Positions 1 to 6,672 of a stretch of DNA of 12,762 bases are shown one piece after another (the first letter of the stretch is position 1; every line of letters starts with the position of its first letter). Source of the stretch: Oscillospiraceae bacterium (GTDB lineage Bacteria > Bacillota_A > Clostridia > Saccharofermentanales > Saccharofermentanaceae); assembly GCA_902803365.1 (NCBI GenBank), contig CADCPU010000159.1:1-12762 (forward strand), read 5' to 3'. The notes beneath the pieces were generated by a model. That model was not told where the DNA came from and did not search any database. It was given only the letters and a program-made list of their open reading frames with translations. Both the position numbers and the translations under genes were made by a program.

Positions 1-2
1 AC

Positions 3-80
3 CGCATCCCTTTTGATGAATGCGAAAAAGCCATTGTGATCAGTTACCGGCGCGACCTCTGCACCCGGGACGAACCATAA
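3..80 (+). CDS. Possible C-terminal end of an upstream gene (partial, doubtful)
   Basis: An open frame runs from the window edge to a TAA at 78-80 and reads as 25 residues ending in DLCTRDEP. It could be the tail of a plus-strand gene starting outside the window. Against this, the minus strand is also open across the same bases, though without a start codon, and a good extended -10 promoter at 84-93 points leftwards, which would make this antisense. Composition alone cannot settle it. No function can be proposed. Confidence 0.25.
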   Translation, partial: RIPFDECEKAIVISYRRDLCTRDEP

Positions 81-83
81 CAG

Positions 84-93
84 ATTATATCAC
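84..93 (-). promoter_or_regulatory. Extended -10 promoter element pointing left
   Basis: The minus strand reads GTGATATAAT, a TGN extension plus a perfect TATAAT. The same ten bases occur before the kinase, cyclase and HD-GYP genes. No clear -35 hexamer sits 17 bp upstream, as is common for extended -10 promoters. Transcription would start near 77 and leave the window leftwards, so the target gene is not visible. Confidence 0.45.
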
Positions 94-286
94 AGCCTGT
101 TTTTGTGGGCGTCAGAAACGCGCACACGCAGGGTATACACATATTGCATAGTCTGCGGTCGAACGATAAGTTCATACGAGCAGAAACAGGTAAGAATACT
201 CTGCTTCTACATCCCGGTAACCCCTTGGATGGATTGTCAATAAGAATTCACGAAGGCTTTTCGCTTAATGCGGAAGGCCTTTTTTA
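94..286 (+). ncRNA. Candidate structured RNA ending in an intrinsic terminator
   Basis: The segment can fold into nested helices. A 10-bp closing stem (96-105 with 181-190, one G-U pair) encloses a hairpin at 105-125 (one mismatch), a CGCAG/CTGCG helix (127-131 with 153-157) and a small GAAC/GTTC hairpin (161-164 with 170-173). A further hairpin (210-214 with 227-231) follows, then the terminator at 253-285. This could be a small RNA, a structured 3' UTR of an upstream gene, or a cis-regulator. The kinase gene's own promoter lies after the terminator, so direct attenuation of the kinase is unlikely. I do not recognise a known riboswitch, tRNA, 6S or SRP RNA signature. The fold was found by eye. 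Confidence 0.35.
253..285 (+). terminator. Strong Rho-independent terminator
   Basis: A 12-bp stem (AAGGCTTTTCGC at 253-264 with GCGGAAGGCCTT at 270-281, G-U pairs allowed) closes a five-base loop TTAAT and is followed by a T run through 285. The T run is on the plus strand only, so it ends rightward transcription entering from the left. It insulates the kinase operon from upstream. Confidence 0.9.
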
Positions 287-319
287 TTATTCTTGTAATA
301 AGCAACTTCTAAATTTTTT

Positions 320-329
320 GTGATATAAT
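320..329 (+). promoter_or_regulatory. Extended -10 promoter of the kinase operon
   Basis: GTGATATAAT with TATAAT at 324-329 and the TG extension at 321-322. No good -35 box is seen at 17 bp. Transcription should begin near 336, leaving a leader of about 32 bases before the ATG at 368. Confidence 0.7.
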
Positions 330-345
330 TCAAAGTGAGTTAATA

Positions 346-363
346 TAACTCTCCGGAGGGTTA
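346..363 (+). promoter_or_regulatory. Palindrome covering the kinase Shine-Dalgarno site
   Basis: TAACTCTCC at 346-354 is complementary to GGAGGGTTA at 355-363, with one G-U pair as RNA. The Shine-Dalgarno GGAGGG (355-360, seven bases from the ATG) forms the right half. A zero-loop hairpin is strained, so a DNA operator or intermolecular pairing is as likely as self-sequestration. It may be chance. Confidence 0.35.
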
Positions 364-367
364 TTTC

Positions 368-3300
368 ATGAAGCGAACCAGAAGCAAGAGTACCATCACT
401 GCCGCGGTCGTAGGAAGCGTCGCTTTCGTACTGATCCTGACGATAGGAACACTTATGACCGGACTATTGGCCACCAAAGACACGCAGTCTGCGGTAGAAT
501 CCGTAAGTCTTCTGTATCTGGACGAACTTGCCGGACGAAGAGAGCAGGTCGTCTCCTCCAACCTTTCCAAGAGCATCAAGGACATGAATATAGCGCTCGA
601 GCTCATGACAGAGGACGATCTGGCGGACATCGAGCATCTGCAGGCATACCAGGCCAGGATGAAGCGAATCTATAACCTAGAGAAATTCGCTTTCGTTGAC
701 ACCGAAGGCCTGATCTATACTTCCCTCGGCCCGCAGACGAATATCGACGACTACCACTTTGACTATAAGACGATATCGGAGCCTGAGATCTCCATCTTGA
801 ATCTCGAGAGCACCGATAAGAAAGTGATCATCGCGATCCCGGTAAACGATATGGTGATCGAAGGACAAAACCTCGTCGCCTGCTTTATGGAGATCGATAT
901 GGACGAGATGCTCAAGGGCGTATCGATCACGTCGGATGATGAAGATTCGACGTTCTGCAACCTCTACACCAGAGATGGTGTGGCGCTGAGCAACATGGTC
1001 CTCGGCGGTTTCGCGAGCGAGGATAACCTATATGACGCTCTCAAGACGGCTGAATTCTCAGAAGGTTCTTCCTACGAGAGGTTCGCGGATGAGTTCAGCA
1101 ACGGCGTGCGCGGCGAAGTCTCGTTCACCTATACGGATAAGGCAGAGACGATTAGCTATATCCCCGTTACGGGCACGGATTGGATGCTCACCTATCTCAT
1201 AAGTGAAGACATCATCGTCGATAAGATCACCCCTATAACCAACAATATCGTCATCAGAAGCTTTGTACTGTCAGCGATATCGGCTCTGGTCCTGATCGCC
1301 ATGTTCGTCTTCATCATCCTTCAGATAAGGAAGAATTCCGTCCTCTCGATCGAAAAGGAAGCGACCGAAGCAGCCAACCGTGCAAAGCAGGAAGAGATGG
1401 AAGAAAAGCTCACGCTTCAGGCAAAGCTCCTCGAAGAAGAGAAAAAGAGGACTCAGCAGGACAACATGATCACCGCCATGTCGACCGACTACAGAAGCGT
1501 ATACTACGTCAACCTGGATAACGACGAAGGTATATGCTACAGAGGCGATCCGACAGATACGGATCAGACGAAGGAAGGCATCAAGTTCCCTTATTACGAG
1601 CGCTTTAAGTGGTATGCCGATAACTCGGTCGACGAGAACTACCGCGAAGGCTTCCTCAAGTTCATCGAGCCCGATAATATCAGGAACGGTCTTGCCAAGG
1701 AGAAGATCCTCGCCTACCGCTATCTTGTCAGAAGAGGCGGACGCGAATACTACGAGATGATCCGCGTGGCAGGCGTCCGTCACGCTGAAGACCGCGAAGA
1801 CCACCTCGTCCACGCGATCGGATTGGGACTTACGGTCATCGACTCCGAGATGCGTGAGAACCTGGCTCAGAAGGAAGCACTCAACGTTGCACTCGCGTCA
1901 TCCGAGCAGGCCAACAAGGCAAAGACAGCCTTCCTGTCCAACATGAGCCATGAGATCAGAACGCCTATGAATGCGATCATCGGTCTTGATAACATCGCGA
2001 TGAACGATCCCGAGACGCCTGAGAAAACGAAGGAGTATCTCGCCAAGATCGGCACTTCGGCCGAGCACCTCCTGAACCTCATAAACGACATCCTCGATAT
2101 GTCCAGGATCGAGTCAGGCCGCATGATACTGAAGAACGAAGAGTTCTCTTTCTCGAGGATGCTCGAATCCATCAACACGATGTTCAGCGGACAGTGTCTC
2201 GAGAAAAATCAGAACTACAGATGCAATATCGAAGGCCATGTTGACGACTACTATATCGGTGACAACATGAAGCTTCGCCAGGTCCTCATAAACATCCTCG
2301 GAAATGCCGTCAAGTTCACGCCTGAAGGCGGCACGATCACACTCGACATCAAGAAGACCGCACAGTTTGACGACAAGTCGACATTGCAGTTCGTGATAAC
2401 GGACAACGGAATCGGTATCAGCGAAGAGTTCCTCCCTCACCTGTTCGATACTTTCGCGCAGGAGGATGAGACCTATACGAACAAGTACGGTTCATCCGGT
2501 CTCGGCCTCGCGATCACCAAGAATATCGTCGAGATGATGAACGGCACGATCGACGCCGAGAGCAAAAAAGGCCAAGGCACAAAGTTCACTGTTACCGTGA
2601 CGCTCTCTGATTCCGACCGCATCACCAACATCGAGAAAGAGCTCCACATACATCCTAGTGAGATGTCTGTCCTCATAATCGACGATGACCCTGTTGCCTG
2701 CGAACACGCAAAGCTCGTACTCGAGAAGGCGGGCATCGCAGCAGAGATCGCCGAGAGCGGCGCTGAGGGCATCGAGATGGTAAGGCTGCGCCACGTGCGC
2801 CATCAGCCGTACAACCTCATCCTTGTCGATTGGCAGATGCCTGAGATGGACGGCGTCGAGACCACCAGGAAGATCCGCGAGATAGCAGGACACGAATCCG
2901 CGATCATAATCCTTACGGCCTACAGATGGGATGACATCCTCGAGGAGGCACTGCAGTCGGGCGTTGACAGCTTTATCGCGAAGCCTCTGTTCGCGACTAA
3001 CGTCATCGAGGAATTCATCACGGCATACAGAAAGAAGATGACTCCGAAGGGCGAGGTCAAGCCTGTAGATCTTACGGGCCTCAGGGTCCTCGTCGCAGAG
3101 GACGTCGAGGTCAATGCGGACATCCTTCAGATGATCCTCCAAAGCCGCGGCATCGATTCCGACGTGGCCGAAAACGGCAAGATCGCGATCGACCTCTTCT
3201 CTTCTCATCAGGAAAACTATTATTCCGCCATCCTCATGGATATGCGAATGCCTGAGATGGACGGTCTTGAAGCGACAAAACGCATCCGCGCGATGGAGCG

Positions 3301-3472
3301 CACCGATGCCAAGAAGATACCGATAATCGCATTGACGGCCAACGCATTTGACGAGGACGTTCAGCGTTCTTTGCAGGCCGGCCTTAATGCGCACCTTACA
3401 AAGCCGATACAGCAGGAAGTACTTTTCGAGACCTTGGAAAGCCTCGTTAAGCGGGAAGGAGATAACTCATGA
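368..3472 (+). CDS. Membrane hybrid histidine kinase with two receiver domains
   Basis: Sensor kinase of 1034 residues, first gene of a three-gene phosphorelay operon. Visible order: membrane segment (about 12-34); an extracytoplasmic domain (about 35-295) of Cache-like aspect; second membrane segment (about 296-319); a charged helical linker (325-365); a PAS-like module (about 370-495) as seen in many Lachnospiraceae kinases; HisKA with SNMSHEIRTP (phospho-acceptor His528); and HATPase_c with the N box around Asn646, DNGIGI at 679-684 and GSSGLGLAI at 708-716. Receiver 1 has Asp772-Asp773, acceptor Asp821, Thr850 and Lys872. Receiver 2 has Glu911-Asp912, acceptor Asp958, Thr990 and Lys1012. 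Both receivers look complete. No Hpt domain follows, and the operon supplies one as a separate protein. The start has GGAGGG seven bases upstream. The stop overlaps the next start as ATGA. The ligand is unknown. Confidence 0.95.
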   Translation: MKRTRSKSTITAAVVGSVAFVLILTIGTLMTGLLATKDTQSAVESVSLLYLDELAGRREQVVSSNLSKSIKDMNIALELMTEDDLADIEHLQAYQARMKRIYNLEKFAFVDTEGLIYTSLGPQTNIDDYHFDYKTISEPEISILNLESTDKKVIIAIPVNDMVIEGQNLVACFMEIDMDEMLKGVSITSDDEDSTFCNLYTRDGVALSNMVLGGFASEDNLYDALKTAEFSEGSSYERFADEFSNGVRGEVSFTYTDKAETISYIPVTGTDWMLTYLISEDIIVDKITPITNNIVIRSFVLSAISALVLIAMFVFIILQIRKNSVLSIEKEATEAANRAKQEEMEEKLTLQAKLLEEEKKRTQQDNMITAMSTDYRSVYYVNLDNDEGICYRGDPTDTDQTKEGIKFPYYERFKWYADNSVDENYREGFLKFIEPDNIRNGLAKEKILAYRYLVRRGGREYYEMIRVAGVRHAEDREDHLVHAIGLGLTVIDSEMRENLAQKEALNVALASSEQANKAKTAFLSNMSHEIRTPMNAIIGLDNIAMNDPETPEKTKEYLAKIGTSAEHLLNLINDILDMSRIESGRMILKNEEFSFSRMLESINTMFSGQCLEKNQNYRCNIEGHVDDYYIGDNMKLRQVLINILGNAVKFTPEGGTITLDIKKTAQFDDKSTLQFVITDNGIGISEEFLPHLFDTFAQEDETYTNKYGSSGLGLAITKNIVEMMNGTIDAESKKGQGTKFTVTVTLSDSDRITNIEKELHIHPSEMSVLIIDDDPVACEHAKLVLEKAGIAAEIAESGAEGIEMVRLRHVRHQPYNLILVDWQMPEMDGVETTRKIREIAGHESAIIILTAYRWDDILEEALQSGVDSFIAKPLFATNVIEEFITAYRKKMTPKGEVKPVDLTGLRVLVAEDVEVNADILQMILQSRGIDSDVAENGKIAIDLFSSHQENYYSAILMDMRMPEMDGLEATKRIRAMERTDAKKIPIIALTANAFDEDVQRSLQAGLNAHLTKPIQQEVLFETLESLVKREGDNS
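3456..3461 (+). promoter_or_regulatory. Ribosome binding site of the coupled response regulator
   Basis: AAGGAG lies inside the end of the kinase gene, seven bases before the ATG at 3469. The ATGA overlap (3469-3472) suggests translational coupling of kinase and regulator. Confidence 0.8.
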
Positions 3473-5124
3473 AGGGTAAACGACAGATACTCGTAGCAGA
3501 TGATGAGATGATAAATCGCGAGATGCTCGAAAACATCCTCGCGGACGAATACGACGTCATAAAGAGCGAAGACGGCGAGCAGGCATTAGGATCGATCAAG
3601 AAGAACCGCAATACGCTGTCGCTCATCCTGCTCGATCTTATGATGCCTAAGCTTGGCGGCCTCGAGCTTTTGACGCTGCTTAAGGCGGACGACGAGCTCA
3701 AAGGGATCCCGGTCATCGTGCTGACGTCCGATCAGGATTCGGAAGTAGAGAGCCTTAAGAAGGGCGCGGCGGACTTTATCCCGAAGCCATACCCGCAGCC
3801 TGATGTCATAAAGGCAAGGATATCTCGCACGATCGAGCTCGCGGAGGATCGTCAGACGATCAGCGCGACCGAGCGCGACGAACTGACGGGGCTTTACTCA
3901 ACCGAGTACTTCTACCGCTACGGCGAGCTCCTGGATAAGAGCTTTCCGAATGCCGAGATGGATTCGCTGTGCTTTGACGTTAACCACTTCAGGGTGCTGA
4001 ACGAGAGGTTCGGCATCATCAAGGGCGCAGAGATCTTGAAGCATATCGCGGACCGCCTTAAGGAAGTATTCTCGAGGCCCGACTGTCTGGTCTGCAGGAA
4101 GGACTCCGATACCTTCCTCGTCTACTGCCCTCACCGCGAGGACTATTCCAAGGCGGTCGAGCAGGTCTCAGAGATCAACGCAGAACTCAACACCGCGATC
4201 AAGGTCCGCGTGGGCGTCTATTCGTGCTGTGACAAGAATATACCGCTCCACCTGCGATTCGATCGTGCGCAGATCGCGGCAGACAAGATCCGCAACAGTT
4301 ATACGTCATTCGTAAACAAGTTTGACGAGGCCATGATCGAGAAAGAGATGTTCGAAGCGCAGCTGATCTACGAATTCCCGAAGGCGCTGGCCGAGAAGCA
4401 GTTTATGGTCTACTACCAGCCGAAGTTCGATATCAGAGGCGACAAGCCCGTGCTGTCGAGCGCTGAGGCTCTCGTTCGCTGGTCACACCCGACGCTCGGC
4501 ATGATATCTCCGGGCGCGTTCATCCCGCTCTTTGAAGCTAACGGCCTCATCGCCCAGCTGGATGAATATGTCTGGCGCAGCGTCGCAGAACAGATCGCTA
4601 CTTGGAAGAAGGATCTCGGCAGATCGGTCCCGGTATCGGTCAACACCTCGCGCGCTGAACTCTACGACCCGAAGCTCGTCGATACCTTTACTCAGATCGT
4701 AAGCGACAATGGGATCACTGCTTCTGACATCTATCTCGAGATCACCGAGTCCGCATATGTTAGCGACTCGCATCAGATCGTCGAGCGTGTTGAGGCACTT
4801 CGCGCTGCCGGATTCATTATCGAGATGGATGACTTCGGCTCAGGCTACTCGTCGCTCAACATGATCTCCGAGCTTCCGATCGATGCGCTGAAGCTCGACA
4901 TGATCTTCATAAGGACTGCATTTAAGAAGCAGAACAACACGAAGATGATCAGCATCGTTATCGACATCGCAGACTACCTCGGCGTGCCCGTTATAGCGGA
5001 GGGCGTTGAGACCGAAGAACAGTACCTCGAACTTAAAAAGCTCGGCTGCGCGATAATCCAGGGATACTATTTCTCCAAGCCGATACCGGCCGGGGAGTTC
5101 GAGAAGTTCCTGCTTGAGAAATGA
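3469..5124 (+). CDS. Response regulator: REC, degenerate GGDEF, active-type EAL phosphodiesterase
   Basis: Predicted cytoplasmic c-di-GMP phosphodiesterase of 551 residues under phosphorylation control. The receiver (about 5-125) has Asp11-Asp12, acceptor Asp56, Thr86 and Lys106. The GGDEF-like domain (about 135-285) has DSDTF at 212-216 where GGDEF should be, and the usual LTGLxNR reads LTGLYST, so cyclase activity is not expected; such domains often bind GTP or act structurally. The EAL domain (about 295-548) keeps EALVRW (Glu333), Asn392, Glu424, Asp454-Asp455 within DDFGSGYSS, Lys475, Glu511 and the closing QGYYFSKP, so hydrolysis of c-di-GMP to pGpG is likely. It is the probable end point of the relay from the kinase through the Hpt protein. 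It overlaps the kinase stop by four bases and lies 21 bases before the Hpt start. Confidence 0.94.
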   Translation: MKGKRQILVADDEMINREMLENILADEYDVIKSEDGEQALGSIKKNRNTLSLILLDLMMPKLGGLELLTLLKADDELKGIPVIVLTSDQDSEVESLKKGAADFIPKPYPQPDVIKARISRTIELAEDRQTISATERDELTGLYSTEYFYRYGELLDKSFPNAEMDSLCFDVNHFRVLNERFGIIKGAEILKHIADRLKEVFSRPDCLVCRKDSDTFLVYCPHREDYSKAVEQVSEINAELNTAIKVRVGVYSCCDKNIPLHLRFDRAQIAADKIRNSYTSFVNKFDEAMIEKEMFEAQLIYEFPKALAEKQFMVYYQPKFDIRGDKPVLSSAEALVRWSHPTLGMISPGAFIPLFEANGLIAQLDEYVWRSVAEQIATWKKDLGRSVPVSVNTSRAELYDPKLVDTFTQIVSDNGITASDIYLEITESAYVSDSHQIVERVEALRAAGFIIEMDDFGSGYSSLNMISELPIDALKLDMIFIRTAFKKQNNTKMISIVIDIADYLGVPVIAEGVETEEQYLELKKLGCAIIQGYYFSKPIPAGEFEKFLLEK

Positions 5125-5145
5125 ATTACGAAAGGAAATGTGCAT

Positions 5146-5487
5146 ATGCTTACTATAGACGCTCTTAAAGAATACGGTGCAGATACAGATGATGCCCTCG
5201 CACGCTGCATGGGCAATCAGGACTTTTACTTTAAGCTCATAGGCAAGGCTCTTGAGGATAAGAACTTCAAGGCACTCGAAGATGCGCTGGCGGCCCGCGA
5301 CCTGAAGGCTGCCTTTGAGGCGGCCCATTCACTTAAGGGCGTTATGGGGAATCTCGCGCTCACCCCCCTCTACGATCCTATCTATGAGATGACCGAACTT
5401 TTGAGGAGCGGAAGCGATGTCGACTACACGCCTTATCTTACGACTGTTATGGAGAAGAAGGCTGAACTGGCTGCTCTGTATTCCTGA
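5146..5487 (+). CDS. Stand-alone Hpt phosphotransfer protein
   Basis: A 113-residue all-helical protein with the Hpt core AAHSLKGVMGNL, so His61 is the likely phospho-acceptor. It should carry phosphate between a receiver of the hybrid kinase, which has no Hpt domain, and Asp56 of the response regulator. The ATG at 5146 is preferred because AAAGGA (5131-5136) lies nine bases upstream; a GTG at 5140 would be only three bases from it and would add two residues. It is the last gene of the operon, 15 bases before a terminator stem. The family is typically about 100-130 residues, so it looks complete. Confidence 0.9.
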   Translation: MLTIDALKEYGADTDDALARCMGNQDFYFKLIGKALEDKNFKALEDALAARDLKAAFEAAHSLKGVMGNLALTPLYDPIYEMTELLRSGSDVDYTPYLTTVMEKKAELAALYS

Positions 5488-5502
5488 GTCTCTCCTTCTT
5501 GG

Positions 5503-5529
5503 GCGGGCGTTTGAAAAGCCCCGCTTTTT
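5503..5529 (+). terminator. Terminator of the phosphorelay operon
   Basis: GCGGG (5503-5507) pairs with CCCGC (5520-5524), extendable by one pair with a bulged C, followed by TTTTT at 5525-5529. It lies just after the Hpt stop. Confidence 0.8.
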
Positions 5530-5565
5530 GTGTTAAATATCAGTAATGTGGCTAATGTTAATCTG

Positions 5566-5582
5566 CGTTGCTTGTGGCAACG
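5566..5582 (+). promoter_or_regulatory. Inverted repeat upstream of the XRE gene, possible operator
   Basis: CGTTGC (5566-5571) and GCAACG (5577-5582) form a perfect six-base inverted repeat with a five-base centre, about 50 bases before the XRE start. XRE regulators often control their own promoter from such sites, but no binding data exist and no clear promoter was identified in 5530-5617. The array palindromes further downstream do not resemble it. Confidence 0.3.
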
Positions 5583-5631
5583 GCCCTTTTGACCCTAGAA
5601 TCAAGCCATCACAAACCAGGAGGCACAACTG

Positions 5632-6147
5632 ATGTTGAACGAAAACATAAAGAACAAAAGGAAATCAAAAGGACTCTCGCAGGAAGAACTCGCCATAAAG
5701 CTCAATGTAGTAAGACAGACCGTCTCCAAATGGGAGAACGGCTTATCGGTCCCTGACTCCGCAATGCTCATCTCTCTTGCCGAGATACTCGATACAACAG
5801 TAAGCGAACTGCTCGGTGAGACGATCACTGAACCCACGCCTGATGACTTGAAAACGATATCCGAAAAACTCGAAGTAATAAACCTGCAGCTGGCCAGGCG
5901 CGAGGCTTCCAAGATCAAGACCATCCGCGTGGTGCTCATTGCTTTATGCGCACTTATCGTCGTTATCTTCGCGGCTCTTTTGGCTATCAACGGCTCCTAC
6001 CTCGACTGGAACTACAATGATCCCGAGTCCGCTATCGCAGGAACGTTCATGCACGGCTTTGAATTCGTCTTCGTAAGGCTCGCGCCGTTTGTGTTTATCG
6101 CTGCTGTTGCGGGGATCATTGTGACGTTTGTTAAGAGGAAGAGTTGA
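5632..6147 (+). CDS. XRE-family regulator with two C-terminal membrane segments
   Basis: A 171-residue protein. The HTH_3 domain (about 5-61) contains LSQEELAIKLNVVRQTVSKWENG, split here as LSQEELAIKLN and VVRQTVSKWENG, with the SVPD and LAEILD features typical of the family. A short linker (62-95) follows, then hydrophobic segments at about 99-119 and 146-167, and a basic end VKRKS. The protein is therefore probably a membrane-tethered DNA-binding protein, a layout common in Clostridia. AGGAGG at 5618-5623 lies eight bases before the ATG. No terminator is seen between its stop and the palindrome array that begins 33 bases later, so its transcript may run into the array. Whether it binds the array is unknown. 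It stands apart from the phosphorelay operon by a terminator. Confidence 0.88.
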   Translation: MLNENIKNKRKSKGLSQEELAIKLNVVRQTVSKWENGLSVPDSAMLISLAEILDTTVSELLGETITEPTPDDLKTISEKLEVINLQLARREASKIKTIRVVLIALCALIVVIFAALLAINGSYLDWNYNDPESAIAGTFMHGFEFVFVRLAPFVFIAAVAGIIVTFVKRKS

Positions 6148-6179
6148 GGCGCGGTGCTCGAGCCGAGTTGGGCAGGTGC

Positions 6180-6362
6180 TTAACCAATATGGTCAGAAAA
6201 ATGGCGCAACTCGCGTTCAACTTAACCATGATGGTTCAGATATTCCGTATGCATTTTTCAACTTAACCATTATGGTTCAAGTTTTATTCTTTTTGACTTC
6301 ATTTCTGACCATAATGGTTAAGCAGAAGGAAGAGGAAGAAAAAATCTGACCATGATGGTTAA
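6180..6362. repeat. Palindrome block A: five copies, AACCAT-N-ATGGTT
   Basis: Cores at 6180-6196, 6222-6238, 6263-6279, 6305-6321 and 6346-6362, with intervals of 42, 41, 42 and 41. The ideal site is TTAACCATNATGGTTAA; real half sites end in TTA, TGA or CTG outside the invariant ACCAT. The first copy is the most degraded (ATA centre, arm ATGGTCAG). The central base varies (T, G, T, A, G), which suggests it is not contacted. Confidence 0.9.
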
Positions 6363-6376
6363 GTCGTTTTTTAGAA

Positions 6377-6519
6377 TTACCCATGATGGGTAAGATTATT
6401 ATAGCCAAGCAACATTCCCTACCCACTATGGGTAATTTTTTCAAAGGCAAGTGACGCTTCTTACCCATCATGGGAAAGTTTTTCATAGCCAACTGAAGAT
6501 TCATACCCATCATGGGTAA
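6377..6519. repeat. Palindrome block B: four copies, TTACCCAT-N-ATGGGTAA
   Basis: Cores at 6377-6393, 6419-6435, 6461-6477 and 6503-6519, spaced exactly 42. The arms differ from block A at one position per half site. Here the spacers are also related: each contains a degenerate version of TCATAGCCAAGTGAAGATTC, so this block arose by tandem duplication of a 42-bp unit with the palindrome changing less than the spacer. Confidence 0.9.
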
Positions 6520-6522
6520 AAC

Positions 6523-6664
6523 TTACATATTATAGGTCAGATTTTTACGTACTCTCGAAAAAAACTACATATTATATGTAAGTTTGGAAGACGAAAATTT
6601 CAAAGTTACATATTATATGTAAGTTTTTGAGGCCATCAGCAGAAAAACTACATATTATATGTAA
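6523..6664. repeat. Palindrome block C: four copies, TTACATAT-T-ATATGTAA
   Basis: Cores at 6523-6539, 6565-6581, 6606-6622 and 6648-6664. The third copy is perfect; the second and fourth have CTA for TTA on the left; the first is degraded on its right arm (ATAGGTCA). The central base is T in all four. Symmetry extends to 19-21 bp in places (AGT after the core). The first copy lies only 20 bp, two turns, from the last block B site, so the two sites nearly touch. Confidence 0.9.
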
Positions 6665-6672
6665 ATTAGCTA

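Larger units (their letters stand above)
6180..6666. repeat. Array of 13 helically phased palindromes in three families
   Basis: Thirteen odd palindromes of 17 bp (eight-base arms, one central base) have centres at 6188, 6230, 6271, 6313, 6354, 6385, 6427, 6469, 6511, 6531, 6573, 6614 and 6656. Intervals are 41-42 bp except 31 at the first family change and 20 at the second: four, three and two helical turns. The full span of 468 bp equals 45 turns of 10.4 bp. The sites fall into consecutive blocks of five, four and four with different arms but the same plan. Most spacers are unrelated and rich in A or T runs. No gene overlaps credibly. It resembles a scaffold for dimeric DNA-binding proteins, such as an operator cluster, a partition-like site or a nucleoprotein site. 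The role is unknown. Confidence 0.9.

Noticed and set aside
94..286. c-di-GMP class I riboswitch
   Set aside because: Phrases such as CACGCAGGG and GGTAACCCC tempt a match, but the GACGCAAAGCC strand and the correct order of helices are missing, and the kinase promoter lies after the terminator.
105..323. Plus-strand reading frame of 72 codons
   Set aside because: It starts at a GTG without a ribosome site, runs straight through a strong terminator, and overlaps the kinase promoter.
2492..3394. Long antisense frame of 300 codons within the kinase gene
   Set aside because: It is the shadow of the receiver-domain coding region, whose domains and motifs are unmistakable on the plus strand. Other antisense frames in the kinase and regulator were dropped for the same reason.
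6277..6513. Small minus-strand reading frame with recurring LPIMGN-like segments
   Set aside because: The 14-residue periodicity simply reflects the 42-bp palindrome repeat being a multiple of three. No ribosome site was seen and the peptide looks unlike a real protein.
6180..6666. CRISPR array
   Set aside because: The 41-42 bp period and spacer-like gaps look similar, but repeats are only 17-21 bp, fully palindromic, of three different sequences, some spacers are related, two intervals are short, and no cas genes are in the window.
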